Source: Nitrospira sp.
GTDB taxonomy: Bacteria > Nitrospirota > Nitrospiria > Nitrospirales > Nitrospiraceae
Length of the DNA: 6,219 nucleotides
Reading direction: 5' to 3'
Assembly (NCBI GenBank): GCA_025935475.1
Contig: JAICVE010000173.1
Location: 1-6,219 of the forward strand
Under the pieces are notes generated by a model. The model worked only from the letters and a program-made list of their open reading frames with translations, was not told where the DNA came from and ran no database searches. Below, piece after piece: positions 1 through 5,048 of this stretch (position 1 is the first letter of the stretch; the number at the start of each line of letters is the position of its first letter). The translations under genes and the position numbers were made by a program.

Positions 1-28
1 AAATGCTGGTTTCGATACAAGCCCCGCC

Positions 29-118
29 ATGCCACGCCGGCCTTGCCTCGCTGCTGGGGACCTCGCCTATCATGTCTTGAATCGGCGTGTCGGCCGACTC
101 GGGTTGTTCGAGAAGCCG
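29..118 (+). pseudogene. 5' fragment of a RAYT / REP-associated tyrosine transposase
   Basis: The first 30 codons read MPRRPCLAAGDLAYHVLNRR and then VGRLGLFEKP. This is the usual N-terminus of the Y1/IS200-like transposases that mobilise REP sequences (the YHV and N-R segment, then LFEK). In an intact protein about 150-250 more residues follow, including the HUH motif and the catalytic Tyr. Here the similarity stops after FEKP, at about base 118. The frame stays open by chance into the VOC gene that starts at 137. No good ribosome binding site precedes the ATG at 29. I read it as a truncated, inactive remnant and not as the N-terminus of the VOC enzyme. Recognition is from memory of the family. 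The fragment is short, so it could be coincidental, but the match runs across nearly all 30 residues. Confidence 0.6.
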
Positions 119-124
119 ACGTCT

Positions 125-130
125 AAGGAG
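125..130 (+). promoter_or_regulatory. Ribosome binding site that fixes the VOC gene start
   Basis: AAGGAG lies 6 bases before the GTG at 137. It places the VOC start there and not at the in-frame ATG at 29, which has no comparable site. Confidence 0.8.
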
Positions 131-136
131 GGCATC

Positions 137-541
137 GTGCTCGATCACATCTTCCTGACGGTCGGCGACATCGAACGCTCGATCGCCTTCTACAGTGCCA
201 CCCTGCAGCCGCTCCGCATCACGCAGCGCTTAGATTACGATGGGAAGGACGGCCCTCCCGGCCATCCGGACCTCAAGGGCTTCGGGGCACAGGGGCGCAT
301 GTTCTTCTGGCTCAGGGCGGGCCAGCCTTCGCCGGGGGCGGTTCACATCGGGTTCGTCGCCGACTCTGAGGAAATGGTCGATGCCGCGCACGCCGCCGCC
401 ATCGCTGCGGGCGGTCGCCAGATACATCCGCCGGGTCCGCAGTTTCACTACGATCCCCGTTACTATGCGGCGCAGGTCGCAGATCCTGACGGTTACTCCC
501 TCGAGTTTGTCTTCAAGAGCTGGCAACACTCAAGCACTTAG
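137..541 (+). CDS. VOC family protein (glyoxalase / extradiol dioxygenase fold)
   Basis: 134 residues from a GTG start, chosen for the AAGGAG site 6 bases upstream and because the fold begins at VLDHIFLTVGDIERSIAFY. This is the single-module vicinal oxygen chelate pattern: a first beta strand with His4, a helix ending in FY, a second half with His70 (GAVHIGFVA) and a closing DPDGYSLEFVF strand with Glu123. His4, His70 and Glu123 are the expected metal ligands. Such cytosolic proteins act as lyases, dioxygenases or resistance proteins; the substrate cannot be told from sequence. An in-frame extension back to base 29 exists but encodes a transposase remnant. The last codons and the TAG stop lie inside a 34-bp repeat (529-563), so the C-terminal Ser-Ser-Thr tail probably comes from repeat insertion. 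It appears monocistronic. Confidence 0.9.
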   Translation: MLDHIFLTVGDIERSIAFYSATLQPLRITQRLDYDGKDGPPGHPDLKGFGAQGRMFFWLRAGQPSPGAVHIGFVADSEEMVDAAHAAAIAAGGRQIHPPGPQFHYDPRYYAAQVADPDGYSLEFVFKSWQHSST

Positions 542-563
542 AAAAGCAGCCTGTCCCCTTTTT
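529..563 (-). repeat. 34-bp dispersed repeat, family 2, copy A (inverted relative to copy B)
   Basis: CTCAAGCACTTAGAAA followed by AGCAGCCTGTCCCCTTTTT. Its reverse complement recurs at 2298-2331 with one single-base gap and three C/T differences over 35 positions. The copy overlaps the last codons of the VOC gene and supplies its TAG stop. Its sequence resembles the GGGACAGGCT-type repeats I associate with RAYT transposases in other genomes; that link is from memory. Confidence 0.8.
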
Positions 564-955
564 ATTATCCCTTTTCTTATCCCGCTCAACTCGCGCTCAT
601 CGCACCTCACACCGCGATAGACCCATCTACGACCCACCGCCCCACATGAGCTGGCAATACGTGCTACGTGCCGCCGCTAATTTCATTCACTTATTCAAAT
701 ACAGGAATGTGCGCCAGGAACACATGGTTTGTGGTGGGAGGCGAACGTATTGAACACTGCATAACCACTCGTGAACGGTTGACTCAACTCTGTTTCGGTA
801 ATACCACACGGCGCTGCCATGCTCCTTTCCACATCCTTCACAGAAACGTTCTAGGTTCATGTGACTCCTTTCTCAACGGCCTTGAAGCGGACATGAAGTA
901 GATGCCGAGACTGAAGGGGAGGATCGGGAGGGATAATCGAGAAGTGCTTTTAAGA
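564..955. other. Intergenic stretch without a supported gene
   Basis: Apart from a probable decayed repeat copy at 709-725, I find no convincing gene here. An open frame on the plus strand (668-901, 77 codons) lacks a ribosome binding site and its product resembles nothing I know. The stretch directly after 563 is pyrimidine-rich. Confidence 0.5.
709..725 (+). repeat. Dispersed repeat family 1, decayed copy R1
   Basis: GTGCGCCAGGAACACAT matches the start of copy R9 (GTGCGCCCGGAACCAT at 5462) except for one substitution and one inserted A. The palindromic second half is not recognisable. It has the same orientation as the intact copies and sits between the VOC gene and the zinc ribbon gene. 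Confidence 0.4.
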
Positions 956-1180
956 TCACAGCGCTCGGCGACGTCCCAAGAGTCCTCCAGATGCGGCCGA
1001 ATCGAAGATGGTTGTGCGTGCCCGACTTGGTTCAGGAAGGACGGCAAGCTTTCGGTGATGGAGGATTAGCGGGTCGATCCACTCTCCGCAGACAATGCAA
1101 TGCAGCGCGTGCAATGGTACTCCCACTTCCTCCAGAACATCCTGAAGCAGGACCCCACCACAGCGGCGGCACTTCTGCAT
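956..1180 (-). CDS. Small zinc ribbon protein (two CxxC motifs)
   Basis: 74 residues. The N-terminus MQKCRRCGG (Cys4, Cys7) and HCIVCGEWIDPLILHHR (Cys28, Cys31) form two CxxC knuckles 20 residues apart, the pattern of a compact zinc ribbon. The CGEWIDPLI..HR ending of the ribbon matches small uncharacterised proteins I recall from Nitrospira-like genomes. The residues after about 50 (PSRARTTIFDSAASGG) look like a disordered tail. The ATG at 1180 is the only ATG between the upstream stop and the first CxxC; AAGAG lies 7 bases before it, a weak ribosome binding site. Such ribbons usually bind nucleic acid or a protein partner; no specific role can be given. It is a single gene on the minus strand between plus-strand neighbours. 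Confidence 0.7.
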   Translation of the reverse strand: MQKCRRCGGVLLQDVLEEVGVPLHALHCIVCGEWIDPLILHHRKLAVLPEPSRARTTIFDSAASGGLLGRRRAL

Positions 1181-1291
1181 AGAACTGCTCTTAGCATAAC
1201 CGTGGGATTCGCGCTAGCGGACGTGCCCATCAATGTGGTTAAAGTTTTGTTAATTTCTGACTTGAGGACCTGCAGACAACAGAATAAGGCG

Positions 1292-1315
1292 GGAACCATT
1301 TCATGCGCGTGGCGG
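1292..1315 (+). repeat. Dispersed repeat family 1, copy R2
   Basis: GGAACCATTTCATGCGCG then TGGCGG, one base shorter than the consensus in the centre. It lies between the divergent zinc ribbon and GNAT genes, about 100 bases upstream of the GNAT start. Upstream ACAACAGAATAAGGC resembles the A-rich segment before R5, R8 and R9. Confidence 0.85.
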
Positions 1316-1412
1316 CCAAACTTGTGCGCTTTCGCAGAGTTGACATTGACCTTTTGCTCCCATTGACTCTCTTCCATCGATAACAGTAACTTTTTCTGGT
1401 GGAAGGTTTGTC

Positions 1413-2270
1413 ATGAACGCGGTGTTCCGCTCTGGCACAATGAATGATGCGACGGCCTGTGGCACAATCTGCTACGAGGCGTTCAAAGCCATCGCCCAAC
1501 AGCACAATTTCCCCCCTGACATTCCCTCTGCAGAGTTCGCCATTGGATTGCTGTCACGAGTGCTGTCACGGACTGACGTGTACTCTGTGGTCGCGGAGAT
1601 GGATCATCGCGTCATCGGTAGCAACTTTCTGTGGGAGGGCGATACGATTGCAAGCATTGGACCAATTACCGTTATCCCTGATGCTCAAAACAGCTCCGTG
1701 GGACGCCAGTTGATGGAGCGTGTCCTAGGGCGAGCCCGCACCCGGCGGCATGTCGGCGTGCGCCTCGTCCAGTCGGCCTATCATAATCGCTCGCTTTCCC
1801 TGTACACCAAGCTGGGATTCCATGCCCGTGAACCGCTGACCGTCTTACAGGGGCAGCCACTGAAATTACAGCACCCTGGCTGTCACGTACGGCCCGCCAC
1901 CAACGCTGATCTTGATGCGTGCAATGCACTCTGTTTGAGCATTCACGGACACGATCGGCAAGGAGAACTTGTGCACGCTATCGCCGATGGAACGGCAACA
2001 GTCGTCGAGCACTTTGGCCAGATCACGGCCTATGCCACGAACATCGGATTCTTCTCTCATGCGATCGCACGGACGAATGAAGACCTCAAGGCGTTGATCG
2101 GTGCTGCACCTGAGTTCGCCGGCCCGGGTTTCTTGTTGCCGACGAGAAATGCGGAATTGTTGCGATGGTCTCTGACGCATGGTCTGCGGGTGATTCAGCC
2201 CATGACTCTCATGAGCCTAGGGCTTTATCAAAAGCCCGCTGGCGCATATCTCCCATCCGTGTTGTATTAA
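1413..2270 (+). CDS. GNAT family N-acetyltransferase, probable double-domain
   Basis: 285 residues. The start is set by GGAAGG 6 bases upstream of the ATG. The N-terminal half (about 1-155) is a GNAT domain: strand 4 ITVIPDAQ at about 85-92, then the acetyl-CoA loop NSSVGRQLM (93-101, the Q/RxxGxG/A region with a degenerate first position), and motif B NRSLSLYTKLGF (125-136), where Tyr131 sits at the usual general-acid position. A new unit starts at about 158 with HVRPATNADLDACNALC, the typical N-terminus of a second GNAT domain, though without a clear CoA loop. Twin-domain GNATs with one active half are common. Expected activity is acetyl transfer from acetyl-CoA to an amine, in the cytosol; the acceptor is unknown. 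It converges on the DUF2959 gene and has no operon partner. Confidence 0.9.
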   Translation: MNAVFRSGTMNDATACGTICYEAFKAIAQQHNFPPDIPSAEFAIGLLSRVLSRTDVYSVVAEMDHRVIGSNFLWEGDTIASIGPITVIPDAQNSSVGRQLMERVLGRARTRRHVGVRLVQSAYHNRSLSLYTKLGFHAREPLTVLQGQPLKLQHPGCHVRPATNADLDACNALCLSIHGHDRQGELVHAIADGTATVVEHFGQITAYATNIGFFSHAIARTNEDLKALIGAAPEFAGPGFLLPTRNAELLRWSLTHGLRVIQPMTLMSLGLYQKPAGAYLPSVLY

Positions 2271-2297
2271 AAGCCTGAAAGAACCTGTACCTGAAGA

Positions 2298-2331
2298 GAA
2301 AAAGAGACAGGCTACTTTCTAAGTGCTTGAG
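2298..2331 (+). repeat. 34-bp dispersed repeat, family 2, copy B
   Basis: GAAAAAGAGACAGGCTACTT continuing through TCTAAGTGCTTGAG. It is the near-identical reverse complement of 529-563. It lies in the gap between the convergent GNAT and DUF2959 genes and ends 10 bases before a family 1 copy. CAGGCT in this copy can pair with AGCCTG at 2272-2277 just after the GNAT stop, which might help end transcription, but the loop would be long. Confidence 0.8.
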
Positions 2332-2340
2332 GATTTAGCA

Positions 2341-2371
2341 GACGGTGTAAGGATTTCGCGGCGTGTGGCGG
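2341..2371 (+). repeat. Dispersed repeat family 1, copy R3
   Basis: GACGGTGTAAGGATTTCGCG followed by GCGTGTGGCGG. It matches R7 from the GACGGTG segment on, but lacks most of the AACC step. The palindrome carries a G-to-GT change that still allows wobble pairing (CGC/GTG). It sits between two convergent genes. Confidence 0.8.
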
Positions 2372-2381
2372 ACGGTTGCCC

Positions 2382-3110
2382 CTAGCCATTGCTTTTCGGC
2401 ATTGCGGCAATAAAGGAGTCGGCTTCTTGAATCGACGCGTTCAGATCCTTAATGAGTGAATTAATGTTCCCTTCGACGGAAACCAATTCGCCTTTTAATG
2501 ACGCAATGGCTTGAGCGTTGAGGTTATGCTTCAAAAAAAGAACCTGGTCTTTGAACTTTGCCAATACCGGATCCATTTTAGCTTCCGCCCGTTTCATGGC
2601 TTTAATCAATTGCGCATACTGCGCGCGCGTCTGCGTCAACTGCTCTTGGCTCTTCTTACGCAAGGTGGAGCTGGAATACTCCTTAAGTTCGGCATTCCAC
2701 TCCGTAAATAACGCTTCAGAGACGTCTTCCACGGACGCGACTCGCTTTCGAACCGAATTCGCTTTGTCTTCGCTCCTCTCGTATTCTTTATTCAGCGCCT
2801 CGTACTTCTCTTGCAATTCGCCGCCTTGGATATCCAAAGTCTTGGTGAAGCGGTCGAGAGCCGATTTGAATTGTTCTTTGGCTTCCTGTTGGGCGTCACG
2901 GGCTTTTTCTACATCGCGGACTAGTAAGTCGCGCTTGTGATAGCCAAACTGTTCCATCGTTTCATAGTAGGCGGTCTGGCAACTCAATCCGCTGACAGCG
3001 AACAGGACAATCGCCGTTGTTTGGAGAAAGGAGCGTCTGGGGATCTGTGAAGGACAAGCCTGAAGATGAGTCGTGTATCCTGTGCTACGGTTTATAGTCA
3101 TCGAGGGCAC
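2382..3110 (-). CDS. DUF2959 family protein, probable Tat-exported lipoprotein
   Basis: 242 residues from a GTG; an in-frame ATG at 3101 is an alternative, and TAGGG about 10 bases before the GTG slightly favours the longer form. Residues 24-44 are PRRSFLQTT, a hydrophobic stretch, then GLSC: a twin-arginine motif and a Cys44 that could be lipidated, although position -3 is Gly and not the usual Leu. The mature part is nearly all helical and coiled-coil and follows DUF2959 closely: YYETMEQFGYHKRDLLV (48-64), EALFTEWNAELKEYSS (132-147), MKRAEAKMDPVLAKFKDQVL (172-191) and FLKHNLNAQAIASLKGEL (192-209). The family is of unknown function and expected to be periplasmic or envelope-attached. It is a single gene convergent with the GNAT gene and divergent from the DUF4395 gene. 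TATAAG at about 3131-3136 (minus strand) could be a -10 element. Confidence 0.93.
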   Translation of the reverse strand: MPSMTINRSTGYTTHLQACPSQIPRRSFLQTTAIVLFAVSGLSCQTAYYETMEQFGYHKRDLLVRDVEKARDAQQEAKEQFKSALDRFTKTLDIQGGELQEKYEALNKEYERSEDKANSVRKRVASVEDVSEALFTEWNAELKEYSSSTLRKKSQEQLTQTRAQYAQLIKAMKRAEAKMDPVLAKFKDQVLFLKHNLNAQAIASLKGELVSVEGNINSLIKDLNASIQEADSFIAAMPKSNG

Positions 3111-3179
3111 CGTATCACAACCCTAGAGGCCTTATAGCTAGCACTTTCCCTTAGACATCGATCTCGCTACCTTCTATTT

Positions 3180-3194
3180 GAACCATCTCGCAGC
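3180..3194 (+). repeat. Dispersed repeat family 1, decayed copy R4
   Basis: GAACCATCTCGCAGC matches the consensus GAACCATTTCGCGGC at 13 of 15 positions, in the same orientation as the other copies. It lies in the gap between the divergent DUF2959 and DUF4395 genes. The flanking segments are not conserved, so it may be a relic or a chance match. Confidence 0.45.
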
Positions 3195-3271
3195 CTATTG
3201 GCTACTTCCTATCTATCTTTCTGTTTCAATAGACCCGTCGTAAAGCCTTTTCGGCATTAATGGACCACATG

Positions 3272-3300
3272 TTGACAGCCATATGCCACAGTCCCACAAT
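3272..3300 (+). promoter_or_regulatory. Sigma70-type promoter for the DUF4395 gene
   Basis: TTGACA (3272-3277), a 17-base spacer, then CACAAT (3295-3300). The predicted transcript start at about 3307 leaves a leader of about 33 bases before the ATG at 3340. An upstream in-frame ATG at 3283 would lie inside this promoter, which supports the downstream start. Confidence 0.55.
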
Positions 3301-3339
3301 CACCGATCTGAGAAAGCTCAGATGATTGGGAGGTCTGCC

Positions 3340-3819
3340 ATGAATGATGCGATGCGGAGTCGTATAGAGGCGCAAGGGTTTCTTGGGCTGGATGACCGGA
3401 TGATTGGTCGCCTCAACTACTGGCTGCGTCTGTCGCCTGCGATTTGTATGATTTGGGCGGCGATTGGCACAGCGCTTGAATCCGCTCCGGTGCTCTGGGC
3501 ATTGGCTCCATTCGCCCTATTAGGGGTGTTGCTACCCGGCCATCCCTTCGATCTCCTTTACAGATTCGGAGTACAACCATTGACGAGCGGGCCACCTATT
3601 CCACCCAATCCACTTCCGCGAAGGTTTGCCTGTCTACTCGCTACGGTCATGATTGTGACAGCCGCATGGAGTTTTCAATCAGGACGGACGTTGTCCGGTC
3701 AGATCCTTGGCTGGGCATTGGTTAGCGCAGCGTTTGTGAACGTTAGCACGGGATTCTGTATTCCTTCCTTTCTCTATGGGCTTATTTTCGGAAAGCCCAC
3801 AGCCTGCAACGTCAGATAG
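3340..3819 (+). CDS. DUF4395 family integral membrane protein
   Basis: 159 residues. The ATG at 3340 is chosen because GGGAGG lies 6 bases before it. The protein has about four membrane segments: roughly 32-48, 49-66, 97-114 and 120-147. LDDRMIGRLNYWLRLSPA is the usual DUF4395 opening, and PLPRRFACLLATVM and FVNVSTGFCIPSFLYGLIFG are its two conserved blocks. In many family members the last block carries a Cys pair; here Cys140 is present and a Ser (CIPS) takes the second place, with another Cys at 156 near the end. DUF4395 proteins often occur near thioredoxin-like or rhodanese genes, suggesting sulfur or redox chemistry, but no such neighbour is seen here. It appears to be transcribed alone. 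Confidence 0.88.
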   Translation: MNDAMRSRIEAQGFLGLDDRMIGRLNYWLRLSPAICMIWAAIGTALESAPVLWALAPFALLGVLLPGHPFDLLYRFGVQPLTSGPPIPPNPLPRRFACLLATVMIVTAAWSFQSGRTLSGQILGWALVSAAFVNVSTGFCIPSFLYGLIFGKPTACNVR

Positions 3820-3823
3820 CGCT

Positions 3824-3854
3824 GGGGCGTGAGTGTTTTCCAATTTCACTCCCC
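3824..3854 (+). terminator. Possible terminator hairpin after the DUF4395 gene
   Basis: GGGG, a CGT bulge, GAGTG, an 11-base loop, then CACTC and CCC can fold into an imperfect stem starting a few bases after the stop codon. Only a short AT-rich tail (TATATTT) follows and not a clean T run, so termination is uncertain. Confidence 0.3.
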
Positions 3855-3905
3855 TATATTTGGTTCCGTGAAAACAAAACAATGGCGGAACGAAATAAGA
3901 AAGCC

Positions 3906-3936
3906 GTGGCAGGAACTATTTCACGGCGCATGGCGG
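3906..3936 (+). repeat. Dispersed repeat family 1, copy R5
   Basis: GTGGCAGGAACTATTTCACG followed by GCGCATGGCGG. Two substitutions (AACT for AACC, CACG for CGCG) partly spoil the palindrome. It is preceded by a small perfect inverted repeat, GTTCCG at 3863-3868 with CGGAAC at 3886-3891, around an A-rich loop; comparable mini-stems precede R8 and R9. Confidence 0.85.
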
Positions 3937-4044
3937 CTGGTTCTGTATTTTTTCAACTCACATTCTCATCCCCAGGCCTCGATAGACCAGACCATATGAC
4001 AAGAGGTACAATCTCCATGTGCTGTGATTCTTTGCCGGAGCGCA

Positions 4045-4359
4045 ATGACCACCAAGCGCTACACCACAATGGCGGAGGCTGTTGAAGACCTCAAGCAGAG
4101 AGGGTTCACTGCCAACTTTGAATTCCTGAATCAGGCATTCCGCGACGTGGACACCGGAAAGGTCTATCAAGCTGATGAATTGACAATCGTGGAGCACTAC
4201 CGGTTCGAGGGAGCAAGCGATCCCGATGATATGTCCGTTGTCTATGCGATAGAGAGCGCTGGCGGACCTAAAGGCGTTATTGCTGATGCCTTCGGTACCT
4301 ATGCGAATCCAGGCCTCGGCCGTTTTCTCGATAGAGTGTCCATCCACGAAGAGCAATGA
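4045..4359 (+). CDS. Small conserved protein of the so-called phosphoribosylpyrophosphate synthetase family
   Basis: 104 residues. The ATG at 4045 is preceded by GGAG at 4 bases; a longer in-frame start at 4024 has no such site. The sequence TMAEAVEDLKQRGFTANFEF at the N-terminus, then VEHYRFEGASDPDDMSVVYA and GGPKGVIADAFGTYA, matches a small protein family common in Bacteroidota and scattered elsewhere. Database entries often call it phosphoribosylpyrophosphate synthetase, but it is far too short for that enzyme and lacks its PRPP-binding loop, so the name should not be used as a function. It is a soluble, acidic protein with a likely alpha/beta fold and unknown role. The stop codon is followed almost directly by repeat copy R6. 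Scattered occurrence suggests horizontal transfer. Confidence 0.85.
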   Translation: MTTKRYTTMAEAVEDLKQRGFTANFEFLNQAFRDVDTGKVYQADELTIVEHYRFEGASDPDDMSVVYAIESAGGPKGVIADAFGTYANPGLGRFLDRVSIHEEQ

Positions 4360-4360
4360 A

Positions 4361-4390
4361 ACAGTGTCGCGAACCATATCGCGGCGCGTG
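4361..4390 (+). repeat. Dispersed repeat family 1, copy R6
   Basis: ACAGTGTCGCGAACCATATC followed by GCGGCGCGTG. It has a perfect CGCG-G-CGCG palindrome at 4380-4388. It begins immediately after the stop codon of the preceding gene. The preceding AGCAATGAAACAGTG is matched by AGAAATGAGACGGTG before R7. Confidence 0.85.
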
Positions 4391-4438
4391 ACAGGCCGGC
4401 GCGCTTTCTGACCTTCCCCATCGCTCCCCTATCGTTGT

Positions 4439-4663
4439 TTACACTGGTAAATGCGACTCTGATTTGGAAGACCCATCGAGGCGTACAACCGTTTTTGAAT
4501 CAGGACCCAGGAGCATTCTCCAAAAGAGGGATGCAATCAACATGAGAATAATGATAGCGGGAATCGAGGCTAACGCCCATTTCACCATGAAAATGACCAT
4601 AGACAAGAAAGGCATGTGAATGTCTGTCACAATGACATTGCGGCTGCTTCCTTCATCAGACAT
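4439..4663 (-). CDS. Small single-pass inner-membrane protein
   Basis: 74 residues. The ATG at 4663 is chosen because GGAGG lies 7 bases upstream; a further in-frame ATG at 4705 lacks one. The N-terminus MSDEGSSRNVIVTDIHMPF is polar and the segment MVIFMVKWALASIPAIIILM with LIASLFWRML forms one membrane helix (about residues 22-50). The TDIHMPFLSMVIFMVKWALA core is a conserved signature I recall from small hypothetical membrane proteins in several Proteobacteria and relatives; no function is known. The C-terminal 22 residues are polar and probably cytoplasmic or disordered. It is a lone minus-strand gene between copies R6 and R7; the R7 side carries a possible promoter for it. Confidence 0.82.
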   Translation of the reverse strand: MSDEGSSRNVIVTDIHMPFLSMVIFMVKWALASIPAIIILMLIASLFWRMLLGPDSKTVVRLDGSSKSESHLPV

Positions 4664-4703
4664 GACGGCACCTCCACTGTGATTGTTGGGAATACCATCA
4701 CAC

Positions 4704-4733
4704 ACTATAGAAGAAATGAGACGGTGACTGGAA
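4704..4733 (-). promoter_or_regulatory. Possible minus-strand promoter overlapping repeat R7
   Basis: Read on the minus strand: TTCCAG at 4733-4728 as a weak -35, an 18-base spacer, and TATAGT at 4709-4704 as a -10. A start at about 4697 would give a leader of about 33 bases before the ATG at 4663. The -35 comes from the conserved GGTTCC of the repeat. The -35 match is poor, so this is tentative. Confidence 0.4.
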
Positions 4734-4750
4734 CCATTTCGCGACGCGTG
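4721..4750 (+). repeat. Dispersed repeat family 1, copy R7
   Basis: ACGGTGACTGGAACCATTTC followed by GCGACGCGTG. It contains a perfect CGCG-A-CGCG palindrome at 4740-4748. It lies upstream of the minus-strand membrane protein gene. Confidence 0.9.
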
Positions 4751-4785
4751 GGGGGATTTCTATCTGCGGTGCATTGGTGGAGTGT

Positions 4786-4932
4786 TCAAGGTGACAGCAA
4801 GTGGTACAGCAACCCAACGAGTGCCAAAACGATGAGAGTGCCGATCCACCATCGACTGTAACTCTCTTGAGTGCAGTTTTCTGGCGAAAGGGAGTTAAGT
4901 TCTACGAGAGCAAGAAGATCCCGAAACTTCTC
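4786..4932 (-). pseudogene. Possible remnant of a small membrane protein gene
   Basis: On the minus strand this frame is open for 48 codons and ends with a TGA at 4788-4786. Its last part reads RWWIGTLIVLALVGLLYHLL followed by Ser-Pro, a convincing membrane helix with flanking Trp and Tyr. No ATG, GTG or TTG precedes the helix within the open frame, so it cannot be translated as it stands. It could be the 3' end of a gene that lost its start by deletion or frameshift, or a chance hydrophobic frame. No other gene is visible between R7 and R8. Confidence 0.3.
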
Positions 4933-4996
4933 TTACTTACGTGCGGGCGGCACGAACATCGGTCGTTCTCGGACAACAAGTATGGCCGAAGGCAAT

Positions 4997-5026
4997 GGTG
5001 CCAGGAACCATTTCGCGGCGGGTGGC
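4997..5026 (+). repeat. Dispersed repeat family 1, copy R8
   Basis: GGTGCCAGGAACCATTTCGC followed by GGCGGGTGGC. One palindrome base is changed (CGCGGCGGG), but TGCCA at 4999-5003 and TGGCA at 5023-5027 form a longer inverted pair around the core. A mini-stem TCGG/CCGA (4969-4972, 4986-4989) precedes it. It lies downstream of the minus-strand DUF6717-like gene. Confidence 0.9.
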
Positions 5027-5048
5027 AAGCCAAACCTTGCTTCCGGGT

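Noticed and set aside
89..98. Perfect 10-bp palindrome GTCGGCCGAC upstream of the VOC gene
   Set aside because: It lies inside the transposase remnant and codes for its residues; in GC-rich DNA such a palindrome is expected by chance.
29..136. N-terminal extension of the VOC protein
   Set aside because: The GTG at 137 has a strong ribosome binding site and starts the fold, and the upstream residues look like a transposase N-terminus.
668..901. 77-codon plus-strand open frame
   Set aside because: No ribosome binding site, no recognisable domain, and it contains the decayed repeat copy R1.
1066..1377. Overlapping minus-strand frame in the zinc ribbon region
   Set aside because: It covers the same bases as the CxxC protein in another frame and also runs through repeat R2; the zinc ribbon frame has the meaningful pattern.
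3882..4085. 67-codon plus-strand frame through repeat R5
   Set aside because: It consists largely of translated repeat sequence and overlaps the start of the supported gene at 4045.
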